Positions 7,261 through 12,582 of a DNA stretch of 12,582 nucleotides are shown piece after piece; positions within the stretch are counted from its first letter, which is position 1; every line of letters starts with the position of its first letter. A program made the position numbers and the translations under genes. Under the pieces are notes generated by a model. That model made no database searches. It had not been told where the DNA came from and was given only the letters and a program-made list of their open reading frames with translations. Source of the DNA: an uncultured Collinsella sp. (GTDB taxonomy: Bacteria; Actinomycetota; Coriobacteriia; Coriobacteriales; Coriobacteriaceae); assembly GCA_959600835.1 (NCBI GenBank), contig CAUGNQ010000057.1, positions 1 to 12,582 of the forward strand, read 5' to 3'.

Positions 7261-8160
7261 TTAGCGGCAAAGCTCCTTGATGCGCTCGACGGCGCGCTCG
7301 ATGTGTTCTTGCGGGGTGGAGGCTCCGGCGGTGATGCCGATGTGGTGAGCGTCGGTAAACCACGCGGCTTGGAGCTCAGAAGCTTCCTCGATGTGATACG
7401 TGCGCTCGCAGGCGTCTGCGCAAATCTGCGCCAGGCGGCGGGTGTTGCCCGAGTTCTTGCCGCCCACGATGACCATGCAGTCGCAGCGGTTGGCAAGTGT
7501 GGCTGCTGCCTGTTGACGCTCACTCGTGGCGGCGCAGATGGTGTTGATCACGCGCAGCTCCTGCACGCGCGGGGTGATAGCAGCCACGACCTCGGCCAAG
7601 TTCTGCGCAGTCTGGGTGGTCTGCACAACCAAGCCCACTTTACCCTTGAGCGACAGCGCGTCCGCATCGGCAGCGCAGCTCACGACCTGCGCGTCATCGC
7701 CGGCGTGGCCCAGGATGCCCTCGACTTCGGGGTGGCCCGGCTCGCCCACGACGATCACGCGGTAGCCCTCGCGCACCAGGCGCTCGGCCGCCACGTGGAC
7801 CTTCTTCACGTAGGGGCAGGTGGCGTCGACGACGTTAAGGCCACGCTCGCGAGCGGCATCAATGACCTGCGGCACCACGCCGTGGGCGCGGATGATCACA
7901 GTGCCCGACGTGGCGTCGTCCAAGGTGTCGGCCAGACCGACGCCTGCCTCGGCGAGCTCGCGTACCACGATCGGGTTATGGATGAGCGGACCCAAGGTAT
8001 GGACCTGAGTGCACTCCCCTGCCTGCGGCGCAGCGGCCAGCGCCATATCGAGCGCACGCTGTACGCCGTAGCAGGTGCCGGCGTGGGCAGCGATTTCGAT
8101 AGTGGGGGCGTCTGCCTTGCCGGGCACAGCCTCGGCGGTGTTCATGACTTCCTCGTCCAT
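7261..8160 (-). CDS. ispH: 4-hydroxy-3-methylbut-2-enyl diphosphate reductase
   Basis: 299 residues with the chosen start. It is the last enzyme of the MEP isoprenoid pathway, a 4Fe-4S protein converting HMBPP to IPP and DMAPP. The three cluster cysteines are all present: C30 in AGTCYGV, and those in DATCPYV and NTICAAT. Substrate residues are also visible: HNPIVV, RAHGVVP, GHPEVEG with the proton-relay glutamate, the threonine of VQTTQT, GGKNSGNT, and GASTP. The first cysteine motif is AGTCYGV rather than the common RGFCxGV. Start choice: the ATG at 8158-8160 sits 2 nt after the plsC stop, matching the next junction downstream. A GTG at 8188-8190 inside plsC and an ATG at 8143-8145 (with GAGGA close by) are alternatives; none changes the conserved core. 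Confidence 0.95.
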   Translation of the reverse strand: MDEEVMNTAEAVPGKADAPTIEIAAHAGTCYGVQRALDMALAAAPQAGECTQVHTLGPLIHNPIVVRELAEAGVGLADTLDDATSGTVIIRAHGVVPQVIDAARERGLNVVDATCPYVKKVHVAAERLVREGYRVIVVGEPGHPEVEGILGHAGDDAQVVSCAADADALSLKGKVGLVVQTTQTAQNLAEVVAAITPRVQELRVINTICAATSERQQAAATLANRCDCMVIVGGKNSGNTRRLAQICADACERTYHIEEASELQAAWFTDAHHIGITAGASTPQEHIERAVERIKELCR

Positions 8161-8162
8161 GG

Positions 8163-8891
8163 CTAGAACCTGCCCGGGTGCTCGGCGCACAGGTCATCAC
8201 GCATGGCGTAGACGCGACTCATGGCTTCGGACTCAAACCAGGCTAGGCGCTCCTTGCGCTTGAGCTCGACAGGCGCGTCGGAAAGCGAAATTAACTTGCC
8301 GGCGCGGATCCAGCACTTCTTGGGACGCATGAGCTTTTTGCCCGCGGGCGTGATGTCGGACCAGCCACAGATGGCAAGTGGGTTGACGGGCGCCTTGCCC
8401 ATCTGAGCGATGAGCGCAAAACCGCCATGGACTTCGGGCTTGATCTCGCGCGAGCGGATGCGCGTGCCCTCGGGGAAGATCAGGACGTCCTCGCCGCGCT
8501 GCAGCGCATGCTGGGCGGCGCGCAGGCACTTCATGTCGGCGGTGCCGCGCTCCACGGGAATGCCGCCCACGCGGCTAAAGGCCCAGCGTACGATCTTGCT
8601 CTTGGCGAACTCGGACTTAAAGATGGGGCGGATGCGGCGCCCGCCAAAGAACAGCGCCGTCTCCACGGCCAAGAGCTCGGCCATCGAGGTGTGGTTGCAG
8701 ATGACCACGCTGCCGCGTCCGTCCTGGCGCTCAAACAGCAGGTCAGCGTCCTCGACCTTCCAACGCCACATGAGCTTGGAGAAGGCCCAAAGGATGGCCA
8801 TGACTACGACGACGGTGCCGCGGATGAGCGCCGGGAACTCGGCATAGGGAGCGTTGTAATAATCCTCGGGCGTCTGCTTAAACAGGCGCAT
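8163..8891 (-). CDS. plsC: 1-acyl-sn-glycerol-3-phosphate acyltransferase (PlsC family)
   Basis: 242 residues. This family acylates lysophosphatidate at position 2 to give phosphatidate. An amphipathic/membrane segment lies at about 23-42. Motif I is NHTSMAE at 66-72: the catalytic H67 is followed by a glutamate (E72) where the family normally has aspartate (HX4D). Motif II is GGIPVERG with R115; motif III is FPEGTR at 139-144; motif IV is around VNPLAICG. The C-terminal part is basic and amphipathic. Context supports the role: plsY and gpsA are in the same run and cmk is immediately upstream. The start is preceded by a near-perfect AAAGGAGGT within the last codons of cmk. Substrate preference (lysophosphatidate versus another lyso-lipid) cannot be proved from sequence. 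Confidence 0.91.
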   Translation of the reverse strand: MRLFKQTPEDYYNAPYAEFPALIRGTVVVVMAILWAFSKLMWRWKVEDADLLFERQDGRGSVVICNHTSMAELLAVETALFFGGRRIRPIFKSEFAKSKIVRWAFSRVGGIPVERGTADMKCLRAAQHALQRGEDVLIFPEGTRIRSREIKPEVHGGFALIAQMGKAPVNPLAICGWSDITPAGKKLMRPKKCWIRAGKLISLSDAPVELKRKERLAWFESEAMSRVYAMRDDLCAEHPGRF

Positions 8892-8894
8892 GGC

Positions 8895-9581
8895 CTACCT
8901 CCTTTGGTTGATGAGGTCCTCGATTATCGAGACGACCTCGTCGATGGTGTGGGCGGTGGAGTCGACGTGCACGGCGTCCTCGGCGGGCACGAGCGGCGCC
9001 ACCTCGCGGCTGCTGTCGAGTTTATCGCGCTGCTTGAGGGCGTCGAGGGTCTCGTCGACCTCGGCCTCGAGCTGCTCGGTGGTGAGCGTCTGGGCGTCGT
9101 TCTGGTGGCGCTGCAGCACGCGGCGACGGGCGCGCTCGCGCGGGTCAGCGGTCAGGAAGACCTTGACCTGCGCGTTGGGGAATACGACGGTACCGATGTC
9201 GCGACCCTCGGCCACGATATCGCGGTCCTCGGCGGCGCGGCGCTGGTGAATGAGCATGGCGGCGCGCACGCCCGGGTAGGCCGAGACCTTGGATACGTTG
9301 GCGTCGACCTGCGGGGTACGGATGGCGGCCGAAGCGTCCTGGCCGTCAATGGTCAGGCGCGTGTCCTCGCCGGTGCCGTTGGTAAAGCGAATCTCGATCT
9401 GCTCGGCGAGGGCGTCGATGGCCGTCTCGTCGTCCAGATCGATGCCGCGGTCGAGCGCGGCGAAGGTGACGGCGCGATACATGGCGCCCGTGTCGAGCTT
9501 GTTAAAGCCCAGCCGGCGGGCGATCTCCTTGGCGATGGTGGATTTGCCGGAACCGGCGGGGCCGTCGATGGCGACGATCAT
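8895..9581 (-). CDS. cmk: Cytidylate kinase
   Basis: 228 residues, the standard bacterial CMP/dCMP kinase size. It phosphorylates CMP and dCMP with ATP and so recycles the CMP freed by phospholipid synthesis and RNA turnover. The P-loop is GPAGSGKS at 7-14; LDTGAMYR at 29-36 and EGRDIGTVVFPNA are the nucleotide-monophosphate site; DPRERARRR is the LID arginine segment; RDKLDSSREVAPL and AEDAVHVDST close the protein. The start is the ATG giving MIVAIDGPAGSGKS, with AAAGGAAG a few nt upstream; the longer open frame reaching into rluB is low-complexity and out of register with any family member. A 68-nt gap separates it from rluB, the second longest in the window. Confidence 0.97.
   Translation of the reverse strand: MIVAIDGPAGSGKSTIAKEIARRLGFNKLDTGAMYRAVTFAALDRGIDLDDETAIDALAEQIEIRFTNGTGEDTRLTIDGQDASAAIRTPQVDANVSKVSAYPGVRAAMLIHQRRAAEDRDIVAEGRDIGTVVFPNAQVKVFLTADPRERARRRVLQRHQNDAQTLTTEQLEAEVDETLDALKQRDKLDSSREVAPLVPAEDAVHVDSTAHTIDEVVSIIEDLINQRR
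8897..8905 (-). promoter_or_regulatory. Consensus Shine-Dalgarno of plsC inside the cmk stop region
   Basis: The minus strand reads AAAGGAGGT, 5 nt before the plsC ATG. The same bases encode the last residues of cmk (Gln-Arg-Arg) and begin its TAG stop, so the end of cmk is constrained by the initiation signal of plsC. Confidence 0.75.
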
Positions 9582-9649
9582 GCAATGCTTCCTTTCGGTG
9601 GTTGACGTGCTGGTATGATGCGCGGGCGCTGTATTGGTTGGCGGTCTGC
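9582..9649. other. 68-nt gap between rluB and cmk
   Basis: Apart from the cmk Shine-Dalgarno (AAAGGAAG on the minus strand) I see no stem-loop with a T-run and no clear promoter pair directed at cmk. An extended -10-like TGGTATGAT on the plus strand at 9611-9619 has no good -35 partner and would fire antisense into rluB. Confidence 0.4.
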
Positions 9650-10612
9650 CTAGCCGGTGTAACGCTCGCGGTAGGTATTGCGCTTGGGTGCGGAGCCGTG
9701 GCTGCCGTGGTGACGCGTGCGGGTCGCGGCGTTGGTCGCCGCCGCGCCGCCGCGCTTGCCGACGGCCTGCTTGGGCGGGATGCCGCCGGCCTTGAGGATC
9801 TGCACCTCGCGGTCGGTGAGCTCGCGCCACGAGCCCTTGGCCACGCCCTCGAGCTCAAGGCCGGCAAAGTTGCAGCGATGCAGGCGGATTACCGGATGGT
9901 GGATCTTGCTCAGCATGCGCTTGACCTGGTTCTTGCGACCCTCGCGGATGATGACCTCCACAGCGGTGGTACCGGGCTTGACGCCTTGCGGTGCCACAGC
10001 CTCTGCCTCGCGCGCGGTAATGACGCGGCAGATCGCCGGCTGGCATAGGCCGTCGTCGAGCTCGATGCCGCGACGGAGTGGCTCCAAGTCGCGATCGGTC
10101 AGGTGGCCGTCCACGAGCGCCTGGTAGGTCTTGTAGACGTGCTTGCTAGGGTGCAGCAGGTCCTGCGACAGGTCGCCGTCGGTGGTAAAGAGCAAAAGGC
10201 CCGTGGTGTCGCGGTCCAGGCGACCCACCGGGAACAGGCCCGGAAAGCGGTCGCGCGGGACCAGGTCGGCCACGCAAGGGCGCTCCTGCGGGTCGCTCAT
10301 GGTGGTGAGGTAGCCGGTCGGCTTGTAGAGCATCAAGTACACGGCGCCCTGGTTGAGCTTGACGGGCATGCCGTCGACCTCGATGTGATCGTGGTCGACG
10401 TCGACCTTGGTGCCCAGTTCGGTCGCGACCTGGCCGTTGACGGTCACGCGGCCGGCGGTCATTAGGCCCTCCGAGCCACGGCGGCTCGCCACGCCCGCGC
10501 GCGCCAAAAAGCGCTGCAGGCGCATGGTGTGCGGATAGACGGGCTGGGCGTCGGTGGCGGGTACTGCGTTACCCATGGCGCGCGTCTCCCCTACTTCGTT
10601 AGTCCTCGTCAT
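9650..10612 (-). CDS. rluB: 23S rRNA pseudouridine synthase, RluB/RsuA family
   Basis: 320 residues with this start. It isomerises a uridine in large-subunit rRNA to pseudouridine. An S4 RNA-binding domain begins at MRLQRFLARAGVASRR (30-45) and continues to about 90; the catalytic domain carries D133 in GRLDRDTTGLLL, with LMLYKPTGYLTT at 93-104 and GRKNQVKRML further on. The last 37 or so residues are a basic, Gly/Ala/Arg-rich tail without a recognised fold. Family is secure; RluB rather than RsuA or RluE/F is favoured by the scpB-rluB neighbourhood. Start choice: the ATG at 10610-10612 overlaps the scpB end by 14 nt and has GGAGGA 5 nt before it. A second ATG at 10574-10576 has AGGGGAG at 9 nt and would remove 12 residues, none of them conserved. 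Confidence 0.92.
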   Translation of the reverse strand: MTRTNEVGETRAMGNAVPATDAQPVYPHTMRLQRFLARAGVASRRGSEGLMTAGRVTVNGQVATELGTKVDVDHDHIEVDGMPVKLNQGAVYLMLYKPTGYLTTMSDPQERPCVADLVPRDRFPGLFPVGRLDRDTTGLLLFTTDGDLSQDLLHPSKHVYKTYQALVDGHLTDRDLEPLRRGIELDDGLCQPAICRVITAREAEAVAPQGVKPGTTAVEVIIREGRKNQVKRMLSKIHHPVIRLHRCNFAGLELEGVAKGSWRELTDREVQILKAGGIPPKQAVGKRGGAAATNAATRTRHHGSHGSAPKRNTYRERYTG

Positions 10613-11327
10613 GCAAATCCTCCGAGGTCTCGTCGACGACCAGGGTTTCCAAGTCCTTGACTGCCTCAACATCTTCAACATCGGTATCGAGCAGTTCGCG
10701 CTCTTCGTCCAGGTCATCGGCCTGCTCCTCGAGCGTGGACTGAATGCTGCGGCCGCTCAGGCGCTCGCGGATAAACTGACGCGATTGCTCGTCGGGGGCA
10801 AACTGCTCCAGGTCGGGCAGGTCGCGGGTGGAGCGCAGACCGAACTTTTCCAAGAAGGCGTTGGTCGTGCCGTAGATGATGGCTTGACCTCGCTGGGGGT
10901 CGCGGCCGAGCTCGCGCACTAGACCTTTGTCGACGAGCGACGCGATGACGCCGTCGGAATTGACGCCGCGGATGCCCTTGACCACCTCGCGCGTCACAGG
11001 CTGGTGGTATGCGATGACGGCCAGGGTTTCGAGCGCCGCCTGGGACAGCTTTTGCGTGTCCCAGCTCAACACATAGGCCTCGACCACGTCGTGGTAAGCG
11101 GGGTGCGTGAACAGGCGCCAGCCGCCGGCGACCTCGCGCAGCTGAAAGCCACGGTTGGCCTCCTCGTACTCAACCTTGAGCTCGGCGAGCAGCGACGCGC
11201 ACTCGCCGGGGGCGATATCCAGTGCGCCGGCCAGCGCGGGCGCACTCACCGGGTCGCTCGACACCAGCAGCAGCGCCTCGAGGGCGCCTTTGAGGCTGTT
11301 TGCCTCCAGCGTGGAAAGGGTTGACAT
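10599..11327 (-). CDS. scpB: Segregation and condensation protein B
   Basis: 242 residues. ScpB dimers bind the ScpA kleisin and the SMC ATPase to form the bacterial condensin that compacts and segregates chromosomes. Two winged-helix domains are recognisable: the first from about 12 (SLKGALEALLLVSSDPVSAP) to 80, the second from about 92 with LSQAALETLAVIAYHQPVTR and the conserved RGVNSDGVIASLVDKGLV, ending near RSTRDLPDLEQF. The C-terminal 50 or so residues are a strongly acidic tail (roughly half Asp/Glu) that is longer than in many homologues and probably disordered. Start: ATG 11 nt after scpA with TAGGAG upstream, whose TAG is the scpA stop. Confidence 0.95.
   Translation of the reverse strand: MSTLSTLEANSLKGALEALLLVSSDPVSAPALAGALDIAPGECASLLAELKVEYEEANRGFQLREVAGGWRLFTHPAYHDVVEAYVLSWDTQKLSQAALETLAVIAYHQPVTREVVKGIRGVNSDGVIASLVDKGLVRELGRDPQRGQAIIYGTTNAFLEKFGLRSTRDLPDLEQFAPDEQSRQFIRERLSGRSIQSTLEEQADDLDEERELLDTDVEDVEAVKDLETLVVDETSEDLHDED
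10618..10623 (-). promoter_or_regulatory. Shine-Dalgarno favouring the longer rluB start
   Basis: GGAGGA on the minus strand, 5 nt before the ATG at 10612 and within the acidic tail of scpB. It competes with AGGGGAG (10586-10592) serving the ATG at 10576; the first is closer to consensus. Confidence 0.55.
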
Positions 11328-11335
11328 GGTTGCGG

Positions 11336-11341
11336 CTCCTA
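11336..11341 (-). promoter_or_regulatory. scpB Shine-Dalgarno fused to the scpA stop
   Basis: The minus strand reads TAGGAG: the TAG is the scpA stop and AGGAG is the Shine-Dalgarno, 8 nt before the scpB ATG. It is the same design as at plsY/gpsA and fits equimolar production of two subunits of one complex. Confidence 0.7.
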
Positions 11342-12148
11342 TTCGGTGAGCTCGGGGCCCTCGCCGGGCACGTAGGCCTCGGCGCCCTCGACGCGGTTGA
11401 TGCAGATGGTTCCAAAGATCTCGTCCTGGCTCAGCGTGAGCGAGCCGCGCTTGGCGAGCTCGAGCATGGCCAGGAAGGTGACGACAAGCTGTTCGGTGGT
11501 GGCATCGCCGTCCAACAGCTCGCGGAAGGTGCAGGTTTGGTGAGCCATGGTAAAGCGATCGACTGAGGCCACGGTCAGGTCGAGCGGCACGCGATGCGGC
11601 GCCACATGCTCGGCCTCCAGCAGGAAGGTCTGGCGCTTGCCGTCCAGGTCGGCACAGATGACGGCGAGACCGCGCAGCGTGATGCCGGCAAGGTAGTCGG
11701 GCATGAGGCCTAGGAACTCAGGGTCGGGGCCGGCTACGCGCGGATGCATGCGGCTTTCGGCCTGCATGCGCGCACCGAGGGCCGCAGCCGCGCCTTTAAA
11801 CTGCTTGTAGGCGATCAGGCGCTGAATCAGGACCTCGCGTAGGGCGTCCCCGTCGAGCGTGCTAAGTTCTTCGAGGTCATCGTCGATCTCGTCATCGTCA
11901 TCGGCTTTGCGCGGGGCCTCCTGCGGCACCAACGAGGCGGCCTTGATGTCCAAAAGGGTTGCTGCGACCAGCAAAAAATCGCTCGCCACGTCCAGGTCCA
12001 GCGCCTCGATGCGCTCGGCTTCGGCAAGGTACTGCTCGGCCACCTCGCTGATGGAGATAGCGCTGATATCTACTTTTTGGCGGGTTACCAGCTGCAGCAG
12101 CAGGTCGAACGGTCCGCTGTAGACCTGCGTCGACACGCGATACGACAT
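11339..12148 (-). CDS. scpA: Segregation and condensation protein A (kleisin)
   Basis: 269 residues, usual length. ScpA bridges the two SMC heads and recruits ScpB. The N-terminal SMC-neck-binding part starts with YSGPFDLLLQLV (10-21), followed by VDISAISISEVAEQYL and ASDFLLVAATLLDIKAASLV (55-74). An Asp/Glu-rich linker (81-95) leads to the ScpB-binding middle region. The C-terminal winged helix that contacts the SMC cap includes TFLAMLELAKRGSLTLSQDE and FGTICI. Start: the ATG is preceded by a perfect AAAGGAGGT; the first residues MSYRVSTQVYSGPF align with the normal family start. It is followed by scpB after 11 nt. The upstream 84-nt gap is the longest in the window and could hold a promoter, but none is obvious. 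Confidence 0.96.
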   Translation of the reverse strand: MSYRVSTQVYSGPFDLLLQLVTRQKVDISAISISEVAEQYLAEAERIEALDLDVASDFLLVAATLLDIKAASLVPQEAPRKADDDDEIDDDLEELSTLDGDALREVLIQRLIAYKQFKGAAAALGARMQAESRMHPRVAGPDPEFLGLMPDYLAGITLRGLAVICADLDGKRQTFLLEAEHVAPHRVPLDLTVASVDRFTMAHQTCTFRELLDGDATTEQLVVTFLAMLELAKRGSLTLSQDEIFGTICINRVEGAEAYVPGEGPELTE

Positions 12149-12153
12149 CTTCG

Positions 12154-12162
12154 ACCTCCTTT
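12154..12162 (-). promoter_or_regulatory. Consensus Shine-Dalgarno of scpA
   Basis: AAAGGAGGT on the minus strand, 5 nt before the scpA ATG. It is one of the two strongest ribosome binding sites here (with plsC) and the only one of them that does not overlap an upstream gene, fitting an independent translation start. Confidence 0.75.
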
Positions 12163-12198
12163 GACGGCGCCTTCGCGGCGCGGTTTGGGTGCATGTTA

Positions 12199-12217
12199 CG
12201 ACCGTTTTGCACGGTCG
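12199..12217. repeat. Perfect 7-bp inverted repeat upstream of scpA
   Basis: CGACCGT and ACGGTCG are separated by 5 nt (TTTGC on the plus strand). The arms are perfectly complementary over 7 bp, mostly G:C. It lies in the gap between the protease stop and scpA. There is no T-run after either arm, so it is not a classic intrinsic terminator. An operator, a weak attenuating or mRNA-stabilising hairpin, or chance are all possible. Confidence 0.5.
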
Positions 12218-12232
12218 ACCTGTAAGTTTACC

Positions 12233-12582
12233 TTAGATGCCGGCGATTGCGAAGTTGAGCAGCTGCTCAGCAAGCGGATACACGGTAACGTCGAAATAGC
12301 GGCCGATCACGTCGATGCCGGTCCACATGGGCAGCAGGTACAGCACCAGGATGAGGATGGGCATAGCGTATTGCTGCAGACGATAATAGTTGTTGAGCGC
12401 CTTGCCTTTGAGGAACGGCACGATGATCGACGAGCCGTCGAGCGGCGGGATCGGGATAAGGTTAAAGAACGCGAGCGACAGGTTGACCACGATAAAGGTG
12501 GCGCCGAAGTTCATGATTTGGGACGCCACGGCAAAGGACATGCTGGTGTAGAGGTTGCCGTACGTTGCGTGCATGAGGGCGG
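12233..12582 (-). CDS. Site-2 protease family (M50B) membrane protein, C-terminal part
   Basis: The gene enters from the right edge; about 115 C-terminal residues are visible and the frame stays open to the last base. The motif NLIPIPPLDGS is the second signature of M50B metalloproteases, its aspartate being the third zinc ligand; the HExxH motif would lie outside the window. Hydrophobic segments surround it (SFAVASQIMNFGATFIVV and LSLAFFNLIP before; AMPILILVLYLLP after), consistent with catalysis within the membrane. This compact type, without a PDZ domain near the C-terminus, is the one commonly placed upstream of scpA in Firmicutes and Coriobacteriia, and its substrate is unknown. The internal ATG at 12572-12574 is not taken as the start because conserved membrane segments must precede it. 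Confidence 0.88.
   Translation of the reverse strand, partial: ALMHATYGNLYTSMSFAVASQIMNFGATFIVVNLSLAFFNLIPIPPLDGSSIIVPFLKGKALNNYYRLQQYAMPILILVLYLLPMWTGIDVIGRYFDVTVYPLAEQLLNFAIAGI

Noticed and set aside
8427..9605. A 392-codon plus-strand open frame
   Set aside because: It is antisense to plsC and cmk with shadow-type composition; nothing recognisable.
9611..9619. Extended -10-like TGGTATGAT on the plus strand
   Set aside because: No -35 at suitable spacing, and it would drive antisense transcription into rluB with no gene to express. A chance match is likelier.
9582..9830. 83-codon N-terminal extension of cmk
   Set aside because: It is Arg/Pro/Ala-rich out-of-frame rluB sequence. Cmk proteins begin at the P-loop strand, which matches the ATG at 9581.
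12167..12181. GCGCC-5-GGCGC stem before scpA as a possible terminator
   Set aside because: Only 5 bp and not followed by a T-run on either strand; such GC palindromes are common in this base composition.
1..12582. Mobile elements, CRISPR repeats, tRNA or rRNA genes, riboswitches
   Set aside because: Read on both strands, I found no transposase-like frame, no regularly spaced repeats and no recognisable RNA gene; coding genes fill nearly all of the window.

Overview
The window is GC-rich and every supported gene lies on the minus strand, so transcription runs from the right end to the left. Gene content, codon bias and protein sequences point to the class Coriobacteriia (Actinomycetota), most plausibly a gut Collinsella-like organism. 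That placement rests on recognising the proteins, not on a database search. It is a compact housekeeping locus. I see no insertion sequence, prophage gene, CRISPR array, tRNA or rRNA.

Right to left (transcription order) the genes are: the C-terminal part of a site-2 (M50B) membrane metalloprotease; scpA and scpB, the kleisin and winged-helix partners of SMC; a RluB-type 23S rRNA pseudouridine synthase; cmk; a PlsC-type 1-acyl-glycerol-3-phosphate acyltransferase; ispH; a PDZ/radical-SAM-like DUF512 protein of unknown function; der (EngA); plsY; gpsA; rpe; an IscS/NifS-type cysteine desulfurase; a Nif3-like dinuclear-metal protein; and the first 33 codons of a coiled-coil/zinc-ribbon protein. 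The stretch from scpA to gpsA matches a gene order I recall from Clostridia. The left part (cysteine desulfurase, Nif3, zinc-ribbon) resembles the actinobacterial Nif3/zinc-ribbon pairing.

The genes are very tightly packed. Most junctions are 2-18 nt gaps or short overlaps (ATGA at two places, an 8-nt overlap at der/plsY, a 14-nt overlap at scpB/rluB with the preferred start). Several stop codons are built into the Shine-Dalgarno sequence of the next gene. Only two gaps are longer: 68 nt between rluB and cmk, and 84 nt between the protease and scpA, the latter holding a perfect small hairpin. I could not identify a convincing sigma-70-type promoter or a Rho-independent terminator, so the window looks like the interior of one long co-transcribed unit, possibly with an internal break before scpA.

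Functionally the locus combines chromosome condensation (ScpAB), ribosome maturation (RluB, Der), the glycerol-3-phosphate to phosphatidic-acid route (GpsA, PlsY, PlsC, with Cmk able to recycle the CMP that phospholipid synthesis releases), isoprenoid precursor synthesis (IspH, an iron-sulfur enzyme), a sulfur donor that could serve iron-sulfur assembly (cysteine desulfurase), and pentose-phosphate metabolism (Rpe). No clearly new system is visible. The points most worth a second look are the divergent DUF512 protein, the HX4E (not HX4D) acyltransferase motif, a two-residue change in the Rpe active-site loop, and the stop/Shine-Dalgarno fusions.
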